This document shows, in pieces, positions 9,693 through 17,542 of a DNA stretch of 64,000 nt; within the stretch, counting starts at the first letter, position 1; the number at the start of each line of letters is the position of its first letter. The position numbers and the translations under genes are program-made. Below the pieces are notes generated by a model that saw only the letters and a list, made by a program, of their open reading frames with translations, was not told the DNA's origin and made no database searches. Source of the DNA: Bacteroidales bacterium UBA3143 (GTDB lineage: Bacteria; Bacteroidota; Bacteroidia; Bacteroidales; Dysgonomonadaceae); the NCBI GenBank assembly GCA_002364735.1, contig DEZB01000071.1, positions 29,889-93,888 of the forward strand. Reading direction: 5' to 3'.

Positions 9693-10031
9693 ATGAACGA
9701 CTGGAAGAAAAAATTAAACATAGTATATTCAACAAATCCTGATTATCAGTACGAACAGGATGAAACCCCAGAAGAAGATACTATTGCGAAAGAAAAACAG
9801 CTTCTGAGCATAAGATTAGACACCAAAAAACGACGCGGCAAAGCCGTTACGCTCATAACTGGCTTTGTTGGCACAGAAGAAGACCTCACAGATTTAGGAA
9901 AAATGCTGAAAGTGAAGTGTGGAGTGGGTGGCTCGGTGAAAGAGGGTGAAATCATCGTTCAAGGTGATGTGCGCGAAAAGGTACTAACCATATTACAAAA
10001 GGAGGGTTATAAGAAATCACGTGTCATCTAA
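9693..10031 (+). CDS. SUI1/eIF1-like translation factor (YciH family)
   Basis: 112 residues from the ATG at 9693 (a TTG three codons earlier is rejected). The C-terminal half contains the SUI1 fold: RRGKAVTLITGFVGTEEDLTDLGKMLK, then CGVGGSVKEGEIIVQGD, typical of the bacterial YciH/eIF1 family. Its role is thought to be in initiation fidelity, but the bacterial proteins are not essential and poorly characterised. Its last 11 bases overlap the GTG start of the helicase gene, indicating co-transcription. Confidence 0.9.
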   Translation: MNDWKKKLNIVYSTNPDYQYEQDETPEEDTIAKEKQLLSIRLDTKKRRGKAVTLITGFVGTEEDLTDLGKMLKVKCGVGGSVKEGEIIVQGDVREKVLTILQKEGYKKSRVI

Positions 10032-13000
10032 TCAACCTCCATACCTACATGTTTATAAAGCGTCGGCCGGATCGGGCAAAACCCATCAGCTAACGGGCGC
10101 ATACATACGTTTACTTTTTAGTGCTCCCAACAATTATCGCCACATACTGGCAGTAACCTTTACCAACAAAGCGACCGATGAGATGAAGCGTCGCATTGTG
10201 GAAGAACTGCACAACCTTGCCGTTGGCAACAAGTCTGGATACCTGAAACAGCTGATGGACGAGTTCAAACTGTCTGAGAAAAACATTCGACATCAATCCG
10301 AAGCCATTCTCCAAAGCATATTGCACAACTACTCCACCTTCTCTATTAGCACGATTGATGGATTTTTCCAGCAAACAATGCGTGCTTTTACCCGCGAAAT
10401 GGGTATAACGGGTGGTTACAAAGTGGAAGTGGACAATAAATCGTTTCTGCCCGAGATTGTTGACCTCATGCTGAATGAGCTGGACGAAGATGGCAACGAA
10501 GATTTGATACAATGGTTGTTGGGTTTCATGAAAGACCGCATTGAGGAGAATAAATCGTGGAAAATAAACGACGAAATTGTCAAACTTGCCTACAACTTAT
10601 TCGACGAACGATTTATCACCCTTTCGGCTCCTGTCCAAGAGCAGATAAAAGACAAAGAAGCCCTCAAAAAGTACAAACAAAAACTATACGCCATTACCCG
10701 CGACTACGAAAACGGGCTAAAAGAGATTGGAAAGCGTGCACAAACTATAGCTGATAGACACAACTTGGTATTCACCGATTTCACAGGGGGTAGTCGTTCA
10801 CAATTTCGAAGGTTTGATGAGTGGGCAAAAGGCAATTATCCAAGCATGGCACCCACTTTCTTGAAGTTTCCTGATGAGGTGACGTGCTGGTACGCCAAAA
10901 AAACTCCTGACAATATAAAGAATGTCATAGAAGGTGCCTACAGCGATGGACTGAATCAATGTGTAAAAGACATCATTGCTCACTACGAAGATAACACCAA
11001 TTATAATACCGCAAAAGAAATATTGCGGCTGTTCAACACATTGGGAATTCTCAATGATGTGAACAATCGCCTGCAAACTTACCGCAAAGACAGCAACATG
11101 TTGTTCCTATCGGACACCACCGAGCTACTGAACAAGATAATTGCCGACAGTGAATCGCCCTTTGTGTACGAAAAGATTGGCGGACGGCTCAATCATTTCA
11201 TGATAGATGAGTTTCAGGACACATCAACCATGCAGTGGAACAATTTCAGACCGCTGCTGCAAGAGAGTTTAGCATCGGGCAACTACAATTTGCTTGTGGG
11301 CGACGTGAAGCAAAGCATCTACCGATGGCGTAACTCGGACTGGCGACTGCTGGAAGAGCAAATAGAGATCGATTTTCTGAAACCCAACATAGAGCAACAC
11401 GTTCTTGGTACAAACTGGCGAAGCGATGCAAACATTATCAACTTCAACAATCAATTTTTTAGGCAAGGTGCAAGCATCATGCAAGAAGAATTTGTTGGGA
11501 GCGATGAAGAAATAGAAGACTCAGCCTATTTTTCTACAAAAATTGAATCGGCATACAGCCAAGTTTTCCAAAAAGTATCTCCAAAAGAGAGGGTCAATGA
11601 GGGTAGGGTGAGCATCCGCTTCATAGACGAAGAACAAGTGGATAACTGGCAAGAGGAAGTGTTGGCGCAGCTACCCAAAACTTTAGAGACACTGCAAGAC
11701 CAAGGCTTTAAACTGAAAGACATTGCCATACTTGTGCGCAAAAGAGATGAGGCAGTGGCAATTTCAGAAGCGTTGTTGCAGCACAAAGACAAAAATCCGG
11801 ACTCACAATATAGATACGACCTCATTTCGAACGAGGCATTGCTACTCAACAACTCATCGTGCATCAAAACTGTTGTGGCATTGCTCAATTACATCAACAG
11901 TCCGCTTGAAAAGACGGTGCGCGTGCGCGCCATTTACGAGTACTATCGCTTCACCACCAAAATGGGTGCATCAGATATATTCGATACCTATGTGCAACAA
12001 CACACCGAGGACTTTCCCGAAGAGTTGAAACACAAACTGAGTTCGGTATTGTCACTCCCGTTGTACGAATTGACCGAAACTTTGTTCGATATGCTGAAAG
12101 AGGCAACACAACCCACCGACACGGTCTATATTCAGGCATTTCTCGACCTCATTAATGATTACAGTGCCCGCAAAACGGCCGACTTGAATGGGTTTTTGTC
12201 ATGGTGGAACGAAGTGAGAGACAAAAAGAGCTTATTCTCGCCCGATAATCAGGATGCCATACAGCTCATGACCATTCACAAATCGAAAGGTTTGGAGTTT
12301 GGTGCTGTCATTGTACCGTTTGCCAATTGGCCGTTCGAGCCAAGAGCTAACAGGAACATACTTTGGTGCAAGCCCGAGGCGGAGCCCTTCAATGATATTG
12401 GCGTAGTGCCAGTTTACTATTCAAACAAGCTGAGTGAAACTATCTTTAAACAAGATTTTTTGCAAGAAAAGTTGTACTCGTATATAGATAACCTCAATTT
12501 GCTGTACGTTGCCTTTACACGTCCCGAACATCAATTGATAATTTTTGCACCCAAGCCTAAGGCTAATAATAAGAAAGAACCAGACAAAATGACACGTGTC
12601 AACAATCTTTTGTGGCGCAGTGTTACGCACCCGCTTCAGGGTAATCAGTCCGACGAAACGACACTCAATATGAACGAGAATTTCAATGAGGAGACCAATT
12701 CATTTGATTTTGGCACTATTGCTCCATTGAAGGAAGAAGAAAAAGAGACTCCTTTAGTAAAATCCTCCAATATGCAGTGGCAGTCCATTCCGTTTCGCAA
12801 TCGGTTGAAGATGCGCTTGTCGGGCATTGGCTATTTTTCGGACGATGGCACACGCGATTTTGGCACGTTGATGCACGAGATTATGAGCGAAATGCGCACT
12901 TTGAACGATTTAAACAGTGCTTTAGAGAAACGCCTGTTGAGTGGAGAACTAACCGCAGACGAAAAACTAAAAGTTCACCAACTGCTCTCTCAAAGCCTCT

Positions 13001-13272
13001 CATTGCCCGAAGTGCAAGATTGGTATTCGGGCGACTATCAGATATTAAACGAACAGCAAGTGCTGCATCCATCGCTCAGCTTCATCCGTCCCGATAGGGT
13101 GATGATAGATGGCGACAGTGTGGTGGTGGTGGACTACAAATTTGGCGAATCCATAGAAAATAAATACGTAAAACAAGTGCAACGCTACATGAGCAGCATC
13201 AAAGGGATGGGCTATGGCGATGTGCAAGGGTTTGTGTTTTATGTGAAATTGCAAAAAGTGGTGCACGTATAG
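10021..13272 (+). CDS. UvrD/AddA-type helicase with C-terminal RecB-like nuclease
   Basis: 1083 residues, GTG start at 10021 inside the end of the SUI1 gene; this start is needed to include Walker A (KASAGSGKTHQL, residues 13-24). SF1A helicase motifs follow in order: TFTNKATDEM (Ia), MIDEFQDTS (II), LVGDVKQSIYRWR (III), TNWRSD (IV), MTIHKSKGLEF (V) and LLYVAFTRPE (VI). The C-terminus has GTLMHEIMSE and then MIDGDSVVVVDYKFG, the PD-(D/E)XK nuclease core of AddA/RecB. It probably resects double-strand breaks for recombination. The usual AddB partner gene is not adjacent on either side. Confidence 0.9.
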   Translation: MSSNQPPYLHVYKASAGSGKTHQLTGAYIRLLFSAPNNYRHILAVTFTNKATDEMKRRIVEELHNLAVGNKSGYLKQLMDEFKLSEKNIRHQSEAILQSILHNYSTFSISTIDGFFQQTMRAFTREMGITGGYKVEVDNKSFLPEIVDLMLNELDEDGNEDLIQWLLGFMKDRIEENKSWKINDEIVKLAYNLFDERFITLSAPVQEQIKDKEALKKYKQKLYAITRDYENGLKEIGKRAQTIADRHNLVFTDFTGGSRSQFRRFDEWAKGNYPSMAPTFLKFPDEVTCWYAKKTPDNIKNVIEGAYSDGLNQCVKDIIAHYEDNTNYNTAKEILRLFNTLGILNDVNNRLQTYRKDSNMLFLSDTTELLNKIIADSESPFVYEKIGGRLNHFMIDEFQDTSTMQWNNFRPLLQESLASGNYNLLVGDVKQSIYRWRNSDWRLLEEQIEIDFLKPNIEQHVLGTNWRSDANIINFNNQFFRQGASIMQEEFVGSDEEIEDSAYFSTKIESAYSQVFQKVSPKERVNEGRVSIRFIDEEQVDNWQEEVLAQLPKTLETLQDQGFKLKDIAILVRKRDEAVAISEALLQHKDKNPDSQYRYDLISNEALLLNNSSCIKTVVALLNYINSPLEKTVRVRAIYEYYRFTTKMGASDIFDTYVQQHTEDFPEELKHKLSSVLSLPLYELTETLFDMLKEATQPTDTVYIQAFLDLINDYSARKTADLNGFLSWWNEVRDKKSLFSPDNQDAIQLMTIHKSKGLEFGAVIVPFANWPFEPRANRNILWCKPEAEPFNDIGVVPVYYSNKLSETIFKQDFLQEKLYSYIDNLNLLYVAFTRPEHQLIIFAPKPKANNKKEPDKMTRVNNLLWRSVTHPLQGNQSDETTLNMNENFNEETNSFDFGTIAPLKEEEKETPLVKSSNMQWQSIPFRNRLKMRLSGIGYFSDDGTRDFGTLMHEIMSEMRTLNDLNSALEKRLLSGELTADEKLKVHQLLSQSLSLPEVQDWYSGDYQILNEQQVLHPSLSFIRPDRVMIDGDSVVVVDYKFGESIENKYVKQVQRYMSSIKGMGYGDVQGFVFYVKLQKVVHV

Positions 13273-13298
13273 ATGGATTGCAGAAACAAAACAACATT

Positions 13299-13670
13299 AT
13301 GATCAAAGATTTACTACTGGTTGGCGTGGGTGGAGGCATTGGCAGCATGCTGCGCTTCGCTACATCACGCTTGTCGGCACGCTATATTTCGTCGGAATGG
13401 GCATTGGTAGGCACTTTCATTGTCAACGTGGTGGGATGTTTCATCATTGGTCTGTTAGCTGGTTGGTTGTTGTTCAACTCAGGCAAGAGTCAACAATTGC
13501 CCCTGCTCTTGGTGACAGGTTTTTGTGGTGGCTACACCACTTTCTCGGCCTTTGCATTCGAAAATGTGCAGTTGCTACAATCGGGACATGTTCTTTTCTC
13601 CATTTTATACATTGCCTCAAGCGTCATGCTTGGATTGTTGGCCGTTTGGGGTGGCATTAAGTTGGTATAG
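13299..13670 (+). CDS. crcB: Fluoride channel CrcB/Fluc
   Basis: 123 residues from the ATG at 13299 (an in-frame TTG at 13278 would add seven residues and is unlikely). Four hydrophobic segments, the glycine-rich GVGGGIGSMLRF start, NVVGCFIIG in helix 2 and GFCGGYTTFSAFAFE in helix 3 are diagnostic of the dimeric fluoride exporter. It begins 26 bp after the helicase stop and may be read through from it. No fluoride riboswitch was recognised upstream. Confidence 0.93.
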   Translation: MIKDLLLVGVGGGIGSMLRFATSRLSARYISSEWALVGTFIVNVVGCFIIGLLAGWLLFNSGKSQQLPLLLVTGFCGGYTTFSAFAFENVQLLQSGHVLFSILYIASSVMLGLLAVWGGIKLV

Positions 13671-14240
13671 ATTGGTTTCTTGCGAACATTTGCGCCTGAT
13701 TTTCTTGCAAAATGGCTTTTTCACGCGAAAAAGCACCCTTGTTTGAAAACATAACCCCTAAAACACGAGAAAAAGCCCTATGTTTGAAAACATGACCCCT
13801 AAAACACGAGAAAAAGCTCTATGTTTGAAAACATGACGACTAAAACGCGTGAAAAAGCACTTTGTTTGAAAACATGAGACCAAAACGCGTGAAAAAGCAC
13901 TTATGTTATGTAACACAACCACTTTTTGTCGACAACTCACACATTTTTTTAGCAAAACAACTGCTTTTTCATAAGATAGACACTTCCCAACTTTTAACAC
14001 GCAAGTTCAAATGAGTGGTATGTGGCTGTGAGATTAGGAATTGTCATTTATTTTGCTTATTTTGCAAGGTGATGATAAAAAGAATAAGGCAAAAGGTTTC
14101 TTTTCCATTCTTCTTTTTCACATCAGTATATTAAACGAAGGTAATATTGCCAATCAACGTTCATTTTTGTAAACACAACAGCTTTGGTAGGTACAAAAGT
14201 GATTGTTTGCAACACATGCTCAATACTAAAAACATATAAT
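13671..14240. other. 570-bp gene-free region containing a 41-bp tandem array
   Basis: The left part holds the phased array described separately (13715-13935). The remainder (13936-14240) is AT-rich, with no recognisable promoter box, RNA or coding signal beyond the start of the next gene. Confidence 0.6.
13715..13935. repeat. Tandem array, 41-bp period, palindromic half-units
   Basis: GTTTGAAAAC recurs at 13741, 13782, 13823 and 13864, exactly 41 bp apart, each followed about 28 bp later by GAAAAAGC. The two central copies sit in ATGTTT-GA-AAACAT, a 6+2+6 inverted repeat. Between them lie ACACGAG or the palindrome ACGCGT (13845, 13885). The flanks are palindromic in the same register: GCTTTTTC/GAAAAAGC at 13715-13734, TGTTA/TAACA centred at 13909.5, and TTGTCGACAA at 13926-13935. 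Centres fall about 19-22 bp apart. Confidence 0.8.
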
Positions 14241-15386
14241 ATGACAACATTTAATAGATCGAGATTTAAAAAACTATCAGAATTTAAGGATGCTAATGCT
14301 CTTTCTATATACATCCCAGTGGAAGATGGAGGTGATAATAGAAACAAAGCCATGACTAAATTGAAAAATCATGTGCAGGATGCAGAGAAAGAATTAGAAA
14401 CAATGGGTTGGAAGCCACGTGAGATAGAGGATTTTTTAAAACCCGTTAATGGACTGCTAAATGATGCCACTATGTTCAGAAATTTGGACAAATCGTTGGC
14501 TGTTTTTAGTAGTGAGTCGAACTTCGAACACTATTCTTTGCCAATTGAAGTAGAAGAGTTTTCGTTAATCTCCGATGTATTTCATCTTTTACCTTTGTTG
14601 CCGTATTTTAATAAGAAGGATTCATTCTTCATCTTTTCGTTTAGCCAAAACCAGAACAGACTTTTCGAAGCTACACAGCAAGATATTACTGAGCTGGATA
14701 CGGGTGATGATTTTCCATCAAAAATTCAAGACTCAGTGGGGAAAGACACAGTGTCATTGGACGTAAACATACGTAGCGTTGGGAGTAGAGGCAAAAGCGG
14801 TGAAATATATTACTATGGAAAGGGCGAATCGGATGCCGATGATAGAGAGTTGAGACTTTATCTGGAAGATATCGATAGGGGTTTAACCAACATAATCGGA
14901 ACTGACGGTGATCCACTGGTGATAGCGTCTGTTGAATCAAGTTATGGTCACTTCAAAGAGTACTCGTCTTACAATAATATATATCCCGAGTATATTTCTG
15001 GAAATGTTGAAAATGAAAGTGCTCACACCTTGCACGAACGGGCCAAGGAGATACTGCAACCTTACTTTAATGAAACAAGAACCGATAAAAAAGAGGCATT
15101 GGTAGATGGTGAAGTACCACAAATTTCAGATTTGAAAGAAATAATCATTGCAGCTGATGTTGGAAGGATAAGCACATTGTTTGTTGCAAAAGGAGAGCAT
15201 GTGTGGGGAAAGTACATACCAGAGAAAGCGCAAGTTGAAAGACATGAAATCAAACAGCAAATGGATAGTTGTTTGCTTGATTTAGCTGCACGTAAAACAT
15301 TTATGAAAGGCGGTAAAGTATTTATGGTAGAGCAAGAAAACCTCCCGAATAAAGACACGAAATTAAATGCTGCATTGAGGTACTAA
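14241..15386 (+). CDS. baeRF-type (bacterial archaeo-eukaryotic release factor-like) protein
   Basis: 381 residues from the ATG at 14241; the frame is open for 19 further codons upstream but these look non-coding. The fold pattern resembles the eRF1-derived baeRF families: an N-terminal SIYIPVEDGG strand, LFEATQQDITEL in the middle, and a C-terminal EIIIAADVGRISTLFVAKGEHVWGKY in the eRF1 domain-3 position. Such proteins are proposed to act on ribosomes or as hydrolases under stress; function is unproven. It stands alone between two gaps, so context gives no further clue. Confidence 0.6.
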   Translation: MTTFNRSRFKKLSEFKDANALSIYIPVEDGGDNRNKAMTKLKNHVQDAEKELETMGWKPREIEDFLKPVNGLLNDATMFRNLDKSLAVFSSESNFEHYSLPIEVEEFSLISDVFHLLPLLPYFNKKDSFFIFSFSQNQNRLFEATQQDITELDTGDDFPSKIQDSVGKDTVSLDVNIRSVGSRGKSGEIYYYGKGESDADDRELRLYLEDIDRGLTNIIGTDGDPLVIASVESSYGHFKEYSSYNNIYPEYISGNVENESAHTLHERAKEILQPYFNETRTDKKEALVDGEVPQISDLKEIIIAADVGRISTLFVAKGEHVWGKYIPEKAQVERHEIKQQMDSCLLDLAARKTFMKGGKVFMVEQENLPNKDTKLNAALRY

Positions 15387-15596
15387 TAGACATAAAAGTT
15401 TTTTTAATGCTTGAACTGATAGCTCTCAGAAATCAAATTGTAAATTGAGGTAATAGCTTCCAATTAAAATTGTAAATTGTTTTTAAAACATCATGCATTT
15501 TTGTTGGTTATTACTACAATATTGTATATCTTTAGATATTCGAGTTAAGGAAACTCATCTGTTGTTTTAGTTCAAACCCAATTAATAAAAAGCGAT

Positions 15597-16160
15597 ATGA
15601 AAAGATTAGCCATTTGTCTATGTTTTATCATTAGTATGGTAGTGAGTGGTGGAGCAATTGCCCAAAATAATGATACCAAAGCAGTGAAATCGAATGAAAG
15701 CCCTGTGCCACCAATGGGGTTGGAGAGTGCTACCATCAGTAAATGGAAAAACTCTATTGAGCCATTCGTTGGTGTTTGGTCTTTGGAAGGAGTTGTCTTG
15801 GATGATGAGAGCAAGGAGCAAGATACGTGTCTTGGCACTTTTATGATAATCAATACTGATGCTTCGTACACGATATTTGTGTATATGGATGGAGGTGCAT
15901 TTATCACAAGCCAGGGAGTTATTTTAGTTGACTCATCATATGAGTATCTTGAAGTGATTTCGCATCACATGAATAAATCGCTTGTTGGTGTTTCCAACAG
16001 AATCGATTATAAGTTAGACGCTGATCACTTAGAAAAATCATTCTGGATTGAAAAAGATAAACGCGGTCACGACTATAAGAGGCAAGTGAACGAAACTTGG
16101 AGAAGAGCCAAGATGCCAGCTCCTGGAGATTATGACAATAATCCCGCTTTTCCGATATAA
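15597..16160 (+). CDS. Secreted lipocalin-like protein (DUF4488-like)
   Basis: 187 residues. A clear signal peptide (MKRLAICLCFIISMVVSGGAIAQ, cut after AIA) is followed by a beta-rich domain starting IEPFVGVWSLEGVVLDD, a pattern typical of small lipocalin-like periplasmic proteins of Bacteroidota. The tail ends in a proline-rich PAPGDYDNNPAFPI. Function unknown. A possible weak promoter (TATCTTTA at 15527) lies 63 bp upstream. A hairpin with a T-run follows the gene. Confidence 0.5.
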   Translation: MKRLAICLCFIISMVVSGGAIAQNNDTKAVKSNESPVPPMGLESATISKWKNSIEPFVGVWSLEGVVLDDESKEQDTCLGTFMIINTDASYTIFVYMDGGAFITSQGVILVDSSYEYLEVISHHMNKSLVGVSNRIDYKLDADHLEKSFWIEKDKRGHDYKRQVNETWRRAKMPAPGDYDNNPAFPI

Positions 16161-16188
16161 GTAAAGCGATAGGAAACTAAATTGAATT

Positions 16189-16257
16189 TGCTTTCTGTCA
16201 ACAAAATGGGCTTTGTGAGTATGCATAGCACCTTTTGTTGGTAGAAAGCATTTTTGT
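16189..16257 (+). terminator. Long imperfect hairpin with T-run after the lipocalin-like gene
   Basis: TGCTTTCT (16189) pairs with AGAAAGCA (16243-16250), and CAACAAAA pairs with TTTTGTTG further in. TTTTTGTTTC follows. Arm order and T-run fit an intrinsic terminator for the plus-strand gene ending at 16160. Confidence 0.6.
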
Positions 16258-16417
16258 TTCAACTTTACACTCTACCCAGTGTTTGGAAGCACTATAATTT
16301 TATACTTTGAACGCTTTTGAGCGTCAAGAAGCAAAGAAAGATATTACTTTTTTTGCTTTTTATTGCGTTTTAGTACTTCCTTACCCTTGAGTCTCCTCTT
16401 TTAATCATAAAATAGCA

Positions 16418-17248
16418 CTATTTCGTTTTTGATTTACTGAAAAAATCAGCAAAAAAGAGTGAATGATACTTCACAGAGGTCTTCCAAAAGTCAGTGTTGT
16501 GAGAACCTGGACGTGAAATAAAGGTATGTGGAATCTTTCTATAGATCAGTTCATCGTGCAGTCGCACATTTGCATCGTAAAAGAAATCATTGATACCACA
16601 ATCAATGCTTATTGCCAACACATTCGGCGTAAGCAAATGTAACATGCCCATGATGGTATGTTTATTCCAATTATCTGGATGAATACGCTGCTCACCCAAA
16701 TGTTTTTTTATCTCCCAACTGTCAGGAAATGGTCGAATGTCTACCCCGCCACTCATGCTGCCACAAGCGCCAAATGTATTTTGATGACGGAACGCCAAAT
16801 AGAGCGCACCATGACCGCCCATGCTGAGTCCGCTTATGGCGCGCGACTCACGGTTGGGGTTTGTTTTGTAGTGATTATCCACCCATTCCACCAACTCTTG
16901 TGCAACATACGTTTCATAGCGCGAAGTACTATCCATGGGGCTGTCGTAGTACCAACTTGAGTAGTTTCCATCAGGACAAACAACAATAAAATTGTATTGG
17001 TCTGCCATGCCAGTCACATCAGAAAAGTCAACATACCCACCATAGTCTGCACTGTAGCCGTGCAAGAGATAAACAACAGGGAAATTTGTTTCCTTGTTGT
17101 ACGCATCGGGGGTAATTATCACAGCAGGTATTTCTTTGTTCATTACTTTGCTAAAGGTTTGCACTGTATCAACCTTTGCCGCAAAAAGGGGGACGGAAGA
17201 TGTGTAAAGGAATAGGAGTAGGAGTAGGAGTAGAGGATAATTCTTCAT
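16418..17248 (-). CDS. Secreted alpha/beta-hydrolase esterase (esterase D/XynC-like)
   Basis: 276 residues. A leucine-rich signal peptide (about 1-23) precedes a putative-esterase domain: VVYLLHGYSADYGG (oxyanion region), GLSMGGHGALYLA with nucleophile Ser142, and SRPGSHNTDFW supplying the catalytic His. Members cleave feruloyl, acetyl or similar esters, often on plant or host glycans; the substrate is not evident here. The signal-peptide Leu run is encoded by a hexanucleotide repeat (AGGAGT on the plus strand, about 17214-17233). A minus-strand TATCTTTG lies 29 bp upstream. Confidence 0.88.
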   Translation of the reverse strand: MKNYPLLLLLLLFLYTSSVPLFAAKVDTVQTFSKVMNKEIPAVIITPDAYNKETNFPVVYLLHGYSADYGGYVDFSDVTGMADQYNFIVVCPDGNYSSWYYDSPMDSTSRYETYVAQELVEWVDNHYKTNPNRESRAISGLSMGGHGALYLAFRHQNTFGACGSMSGGVDIRPFPDSWEIKKHLGEQRIHPDNWNKHTIMGMLHLLTPNVLAISIDCGINDFFYDANVRLHDELIYRKIPHTFISRPGSHNTDFWKTSVKYHSLFFADFFSKSKTK

Positions 17249-17276
17249 AAGTAAAATGTAATATTAAATTTGTTTT

Positions 17277-17284
17277 CAAAGATA
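17277..17284 (-). promoter_or_regulatory. -7 box for the esterase gene
   Basis: TATCTTTG on the minus strand, 29 bp before the start codon, matches the Bacteroidota TAnnTTTG element. Confidence 0.55.
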
Positions 17285-17374
17285 GTGTTTCCATTTATAA
17301 AATAAAAAACATCAATCCGTAAAGTCTTGCCGTTAACACTATGCAAAGAGTATCATTAATTCTGATAATTAATG

Positions 17375-17382
17375 TACTTTTG
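17375..17382 (+). promoter_or_regulatory. Possible -7 box upstream of mutS2
   Basis: TACTTTTG fits TAnnTTTG and lies 160 bp before the GTG start. The leader between holds several short inverted repeats (CGCATGCG at 17394, TTTGCAAA at 17421, CGCATT/AATGCG at 17470-17484). Confidence 0.4.
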
Positions 17383-17542
17383 TGGTTGCAAATCGCATGC
17401 GCGGTTTTGTAAACAGTGTGTTTGCAAAGCAAAATAGAGTTGAAAAAAGCATTTCGTTAAAGCGACACACGCATTGCAAATGCGCACGAACAAAAAGTGA
17501 GCTTCGTTTATCTAAAATCAATTTAAATTCAAACCAACCTCC

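Noticed and set aside
13715..13935. CRISPR array
   Set aside because: The 41-bp units are similar over most of their length with scattered changes. There is no constant repeat with unrelated spacers, and no cas gene is in the window. The same applies to the arrays at 31.6 and 60.4 kb.
13758..14000. 80-residue minus-strand frame across the 41-bp array
   Set aside because: Low-complexity translation of the repeat with no promoter; treated as non-coding.
16261..16417. Further array after the lipocalin-like gene
   Set aside because: Hairpins such as ACGCT/AGCGT at 16311-16324 are present, but centre distances are irregular (about 32 bp).
17249..17542. Phased palindrome ladder upstream of mutS2
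   Set aside because: Several short palindromes are present (CGCATGCG, TTTGCAAA, CGCATT/AATGCG), but their centres are not evenly spaced. They may be leader hairpins.
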